A stretch of DNA of 5,123 nt. It comes from an uncultured Eubacteriaceae bacterium. Lineage in GTDB: Bacteria; Bacillota; Clostridia; Lachnospirales; Lachnospiraceae. The position numbers and the translations under genes were made by a program. The DNA is taken from positions 1 through 5,123 of the forward strand of contig CAMEUH010000190.1 of the NCBI GenBank assembly GCA_945938055.1. Reading direction: 5' to 3'. Positions 4,837 to 5,123 of this stretch are shown here, piece after piece; position 1 is the first letter of the stretch, and every line of letters begins with the position of its first letter. Under the pieces are notes generated by a model, which saw only the letters and a list, made by a program, of their open reading frames with translations, was not told where the DNA came from and searched no databases.

Positions 4837-5123
4837 TATTTTTCTCCGATAATCCCGTAGCATTCCGGTCTTCTGTCACGGAAAATGCCCCAGCTTAGAC
4901 GGTTATTTTCTATTTCCTGCAAATCAAATTCCTGCACCAGAACGCATTCTTCATCCCGTCCGGCCTGTTTTAAGACCGCTCCGGTCTCGTCTGTAATAAA
5001 GGACGAACCATAAAATACCAGTGCAGATTCCTGATTGTTATTCTCCCTGCAAGGCTTTACCTCTTCCAGTCCAATCCGGTTTGCTGCGACCACCGGCATC
5101 AGATTGGCTCCTGCATGTCCCTG
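4836..5123 (-). CDS. aguB: N-carbamoylputrescine amidase, C-terminal part (partial)
   Basis: The C-terminal 95 residues of a carbon-nitrogen hydrolase (nitrilase superfamily); the 5' end is beyond the right edge. QGHAGANLMPVVAANRIG, the FYGSSFITDETG strand pair and the closing WGIFRDRRPECYG are typical of N-carbamoylputrescine amidase (AguB). This enzyme hydrolyses N-carbamoylputrescine to putrescine, CO2 and ammonia, the last step of the agmatine deiminase route from arginine. Of the Glu-Lys-Cys catalytic triad, all three residues are expected upstream of this fragment, so activity cannot be judged here. The stop TAG (4836-4838) overlaps the end of the terminator T-tract, and the next gene on the strand, sufC, starts 34 bases on. 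In related bacteria it sits with speA, aguA and speE, but those would be outside the window. Confidence 0.88.
   Translation of the reverse strand, partial: QGHAGANLMPVVAANRIGLEEVKPCRENNNQESALVFYGSSFITDETGAVLKQAGRDEECVLVQEFDLQEIENNRLSWGIFRDRRPECYGIIGEK

Overview
The window looks like a chromosomal segment of a gut Clostridia/Lachnospiraceae-type Firmicute. The signs are moderate GC content, strong AAGGAGG-type ribosome binding sites, short intergenic gaps, an N-carbamoylputrescine amidase of the clostridial agmatine pathway, a two-gene SufC/SufB-like Fe-S locus and a cytoplasmic GH43 enzyme. I infer the taxon from protein flavour only. Every supported gene lies on the minus strand, so the transcriptional order runs from high to low coordinates.

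Right part (about 3175-5123): the 3' end of an AguB-like amidase enters from the right edge. A minus-strand SufC-type ATPase gene and an abutting SufB/D-like scaffold gene follow. Together they form a compact SmsCB/SufCB-type Fe-S assembly module. The scaffold gene looks intact. The ATPase gene is split between two frames just upstream of its Walker A motif, apparently by a small deletion. A hairpin plus T-tract between the amidase and the ATPase gene is oriented as a terminator for plus-strand transcription.

Middle (1576-3117): an intact intracellular GH43 beta-xylosidase/alpha-arabinofuranosidase with its three expected catalytic acids and a C-terminal beta-sandwich domain.

Left part (1-1545): a run of small accessory genes, mostly broken. 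In transcriptional order these are a TfoX N-terminal-domain gene missing its centre, a C-terminal Rpn-like (recombination-promoting nuclease) tail with a disrupted 5' end, an intact small four-helix membrane protein of unknown function that starts at GTG, and a ClbS/DfsB-family gene that has lost its N-terminus and an internal block. A candidate promoter and a leader hairpin sit between the TfoX and Rpn remnants.

The most notable theme is repeated damage by small or medium deletions in four separate genes within 5 kb, including a probable Fe-S ATPase, while GH43, the SufB-like gene and the membrane protein stay open. This could be genuine gene decay or a problem of sequence or assembly quality. 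I see no CRISPR array, tRNA, rRNA, insertion sequence or clear new multi-gene system.
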